Below are positions 5,281 to 7,368 of a stretch of 7,368 bases of DNA, one piece after another. Source of the DNA: Halanaerobiales bacterium (GTDB lineage Bacteria; Bacillota_F; Halanaerobiia; Halanaerobiales; DTU029); contig JADQBV010000400.1 of the NCBI GenBank assembly GCA_016278415.1, positions 1-7,368 of the forward strand, given 5' to 3'. The notes below the pieces were generated by a model. That model saw only the letters and a list, made by a program, of their open reading frames with translations. It made no database searches and was not told where the DNA came from. Both the position numbers and the translations under genes were made by a program. How positions within the stretch are numbered: the first letter of the stretch is position 1; each line of letters opens with the position of its first letter.

Positions 5281-7080
5281 ATGTATATATCCGAACTTTC
5301 CCTGAAAAATTTTAGAGGTTTTAAAGAAGAGACTACTATAAAGTTTAATAACGGGATAAATGTATTAATTGGTCATAATAATTCAGGCAAGACGTCTATA
5401 ATTAAGGCTTTAGAATTACTATTTAGCAGTGGTATTAGCAAACAACTATCTGTACATGATTTTAGTAAAAATACAAAAATTGAAGATTTAAAAAAAGAGC
5501 CCCCAGTTATCACTATATCTGCAAAATTAACTGAATCTGAAGATGAAGAAGATTATTCAGATGATTTAGTTACTGTATCAACCTGGTTAACTAAAATAGA
5601 GAAACCTTATGAAGCATTATTTACTTATAAATTTTTCTTACCAGATAAAGAACTTGATAATTATATAAATACTTTAGCAGGTCTAGAAAGTAAAGATATT
5701 AACGATTACTGGTATGAAATTGAATATAATTTTTTGCGAAAATACAAATATAAACTATATGTGGGAGATCCAGTAAATAAGAATACAGTTGAAACTGAAT
5801 CTATTGATAAATTTGATTTTCAATTTCTCTCAGCTATACGAGATGTTGAAAGAGATATGTTCACTGGACGAAATTCTCTTTTAAAAGAAGTTATCGATTT
5901 TTTTATTGATTATGACATAAAAACAGATCAGGATATGACAACTGAAGAAAAAGAAAATGATCTTAAGAAAAGGAGAAGTTCATTTTCAAAAAAGACCAAA
6001 TCTTTGATTGGTGATTTACAGAAAAGAATGGAAAAGGGAAAGAAACATATGTTGAAATATGCTGATGAGACAGGTGCTTCATTTGAAAATCTAAAACCTT
6101 CTTTTGATGGAAAGATTCTTGATACCGAATTATATTCAGCATTAAAACTAATTGTTGAGAATGAAACTGGCCTTAAAATACCTGTTAGTCAGAATGGCTT
6201 AGGCTATAATAATTTAATTTATATTTCTCTTTTGTTGGCAAAGATGCAAAAGAATGCATCAGGGGATTATATGGGTAGTAATGCAAAAGTATATTCAATG
6301 TTAGCAATTGAAGAACCTGAGGCCCATTTACACCCTAACATGCAGTATAAGTTTTTAAAATTTTTAAATGAAAATAAGCAAAATGAAGTGAGACAAATAT
6401 TTATTACCACACATTCTCCGAATATAACAGCTGCAGTAGATTTAGAAAATATTATAGTATTATATAAAGAGAATGGCAAAATGAAAATCTCTTATCCTGG
6501 TAAGGTTTTCAGTGATAGTAAAGAGGATGAGAAATCAAAAAGTTATGTACAAAGATTTTTAGATGTAACAAAAGCTGATATATTTTTTGCGAAAAGTATA
6601 ATATTTGTTGAAGGAATTTCAGAACAAATGTTAGTCCCGGAATTTGCCAAAATACTAGGTGAAGATTTAATTGATTCTCAAATATCTGTTATTAATATAG
6701 GTGGAAGATATTTTAAAGACTTTTTGAAACTTTTTGATACAGAAAAGAGTAAATATGCTATCAAGAAAAAAGTTGTGTGTATAACGGATTTAGACCCTGT
6801 TAAGAAAAAAAGAGAGAAAAATAGTCGCTGGAAATCATGTTATCCTTTTGGTTTAAATAATGATGAAGAAAATTATGATTATAAATGTTGTTCAAATAAT
6901 ATTGTTGATTGTTATCCATACAATGATGACAATTCTTATATTAAAGTTTATTCGCAGGAAAAAAATAAGGGATGTACATTTGAATATGATTTAATATTAG
7001 TTAATCCAACCCTGGAAGAATTATTAACTGATTCAGTTAGTAATACGGTCCAACCCCTTAATATTGTAGAAAATCTTTGA
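5281..7080 (+). CDS. OLD-family ATP-dependent nuclease, C-terminus truncated by IS
   Basis: A 599-residue protein with an ABC-type ATPase followed by a TOPRIM nuclease domain. Seen from the ATG at 5281: an N-terminal strand, LSLKNFRGF; Walker A GHNNSGKT (31-38); an ABC-signature-like QNGLGYNNLIYISLLLA (304-320); Walker B with LAIEEPEAHLHP (341-352); and an H-loop, ITTHSP (375-380). TOPRIM follows with the conserved Glu444 in FVEGISE and acidic residues Asp503 and Asp505 in ITDLDP. GGAG lies 12 bases before this ATG; upstream TTG codons overlap it and are rejected. OLD proteins nick or cut DNA; known relatives act in anti-phage defence (P2 OLD, GajA of Gabija), so a defence role is an inference. 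No helicase partner is visible. The frame ends 13 residues after FEYDLILVNPTLEELL, earlier than expected for the family, and the last 11 residues probably come from IS end sequence. The gene may be non-functional. Confidence 0.88.
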   Translation: MYISELSLKNFRGFKEETTIKFNNGINVLIGHNNSGKTSIIKALELLFSSGISKQLSVHDFSKNTKIEDLKKEPPVITISAKLTESEDEEDYSDDLVTVSTWLTKIEKPYEALFTYKFFLPDKELDNYINTLAGLESKDINDYWYEIEYNFLRKYKYKLYVGDPVNKNTVETESIDKFDFQFLSAIRDVERDMFTGRNSLLKEVIDFFIDYDIKTDQDMTTEEKENDLKKRRSSFSKKTKSLIGDLQKRMEKGKKHMLKYADETGASFENLKPSFDGKILDTELYSALKLIVENETGLKIPVSQNGLGYNNLIYISLLLAKMQKNASGDYMGSNAKVYSMLAIEEPEAHLHPNMQYKFLKFLNENKQNEVRQIFITTHSPNITAAVDLENIIVLYKENGKMKISYPGKVFSDSKEDEKSKSYVQRFLDVTKADIFFAKSIIFVEGISEQMLVPEFAKILGEDLIDSQISVINIGGRYFKDFLKLFDTEKSKYAIKKKVVCITDLDPVKKKREKNSRWKSCYPFGLNNDEENYDYKCCSNNIVDCYPYNDDNSYIKVYSQEKNKGCTFEYDLILVNPTLEELLTDSVSNTVQPLNIVENL

Positions 7081-7368
7081 TATACTCACTCGTTCTTAGT
7101 TTTTCACTTTATGCTACAAATGCTTCTGATTTAATTTTGTTATCTTTAATTGCCTGGTAAAAATCAACTGGTGACATATCTCCCAGGCTACCATGTCTAT
7201 AGCTATTATTGTAGTAATCCATGTATTCACTAACCACCTCATACACATGTATGTAACTGTTAAACTCATTAATGCTATAACAATCTCTTTCAAGTATTGA
7301 ATGAAATGATTCTATATGGGCATTCATATTTGGCGTTTTAACTGGTATTCTTTGATGTTTTAAACCTA
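7045..7368 (-). mobile_element. IS3-family insertion element, one end (rest beyond window)
   Basis: The 3' part of a leftward transposase gene lies at 7109-7368, and about 60 bases beyond its stop is a likely IS terminus containing ACGGTCCAACCCC (7045-7057). Terminal repeats with a short C-run of this kind are common in the IS3 family, but the other end is outside the window, so neither the exact boundary nor a target duplication can be confirmed. The element appears to have inserted into the OLD nuclease gene. Confidence 0.6.
7109..7368 (-). CDS. IS3-family transposase OrfB (DDE/rve), C-terminal part
   Basis: The reading frame stays open to the right edge of the window, so it does not start at the internal ATG at 7327. 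The visible 86 residues run from GLKHQRIPVKTPNMNAHIES through FHSILERDCYSINEF and YMDYYNNSYRHGSLGDMSPV to the stop. This is the typical end of an IS3 OrfB integrase core: the Glu in NAHIESFHS is the third catalytic acid of the DDE triad, and the YN-x-R-HGSLG-x-MSP block is diagnostic. The first two catalytic Asp residues and OrfA would lie outside the window. No frameshift is seen in the visible part. Confidence 0.9.
   Translation of the reverse strand, partial: GLKHQRIPVKTPNMNAHIESFHSILERDCYSINEFNSYIHVYEVVSEYMDYYNNSYRHGSLGDMSPVDFYQAIKDNKIKSEAFVA

Overview
The window is AT-rich and uses strong Gram-positive-type ribosome binding sites (for example GGAGG and AAGGGAGGTGAT). This fits a low-GC Firmicute or Halanaerobium-like anaerobe, but nothing in the sequence fixes the genus. 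The gene order (PhoB-type two-component pair, phage tail-type cassette, OLD nuclease, IS3-family transposase) is typical of an accessory region.

Layout. Positions 1-1271 (minus strand) carry a two-component system: an OmpR/PhoB-type response regulator followed by an overlapping membrane histidine kinase that runs off the left edge. A short AT-rich intergenic region (1272-1552) has two good sigma-A-like promoters pointing in opposite directions with overlapping -10 boxes. The rightward one leads to a 205-residue membrane-anchored protein of unknown function (1553-2170), followed by a probable terminator.

Positions 2260-5055 (minus strand) hold a compact five-gene cassette, read from right to left: a YvrJ-family single-span membrane peptide, a 241-residue protein with five exact 15-residue Phe-Gly repeats, a 62-residue zinc-ribbon protein, a phage-type structural protein with two fibronectin-III-like domains, and a tail-fibre-like protein. 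There is no capsid, terminase, tape measure, integrase or lysin gene in the window. It is therefore either the distal part of a degraded prophage or an independent tail-fibre-like cassette. The YvrJ gene is the first gene and its upstream neighbour is transcribed the other way, so the cassette starts here rather than being read from upstream phage genes.

Positions 5281-7080 (plus strand) encode an OLD-family ATPase/TOPRIM nuclease, a family with several known anti-phage members. Its C-terminus appears to be cut off by an IS3-family element, whose transposase 3' part occupies 7109-7368 on the minus strand.

The most unusual item is the Phe-Gly repeat protein. Its five copies of a GFGxxxFGxxxFGS unit sit at an exact 22-residue period in two blocks, with a central domain of about 115 residues between them. 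That central domain shares a motif with the N-terminus of the neighbouring fibronectin-type tail protein.
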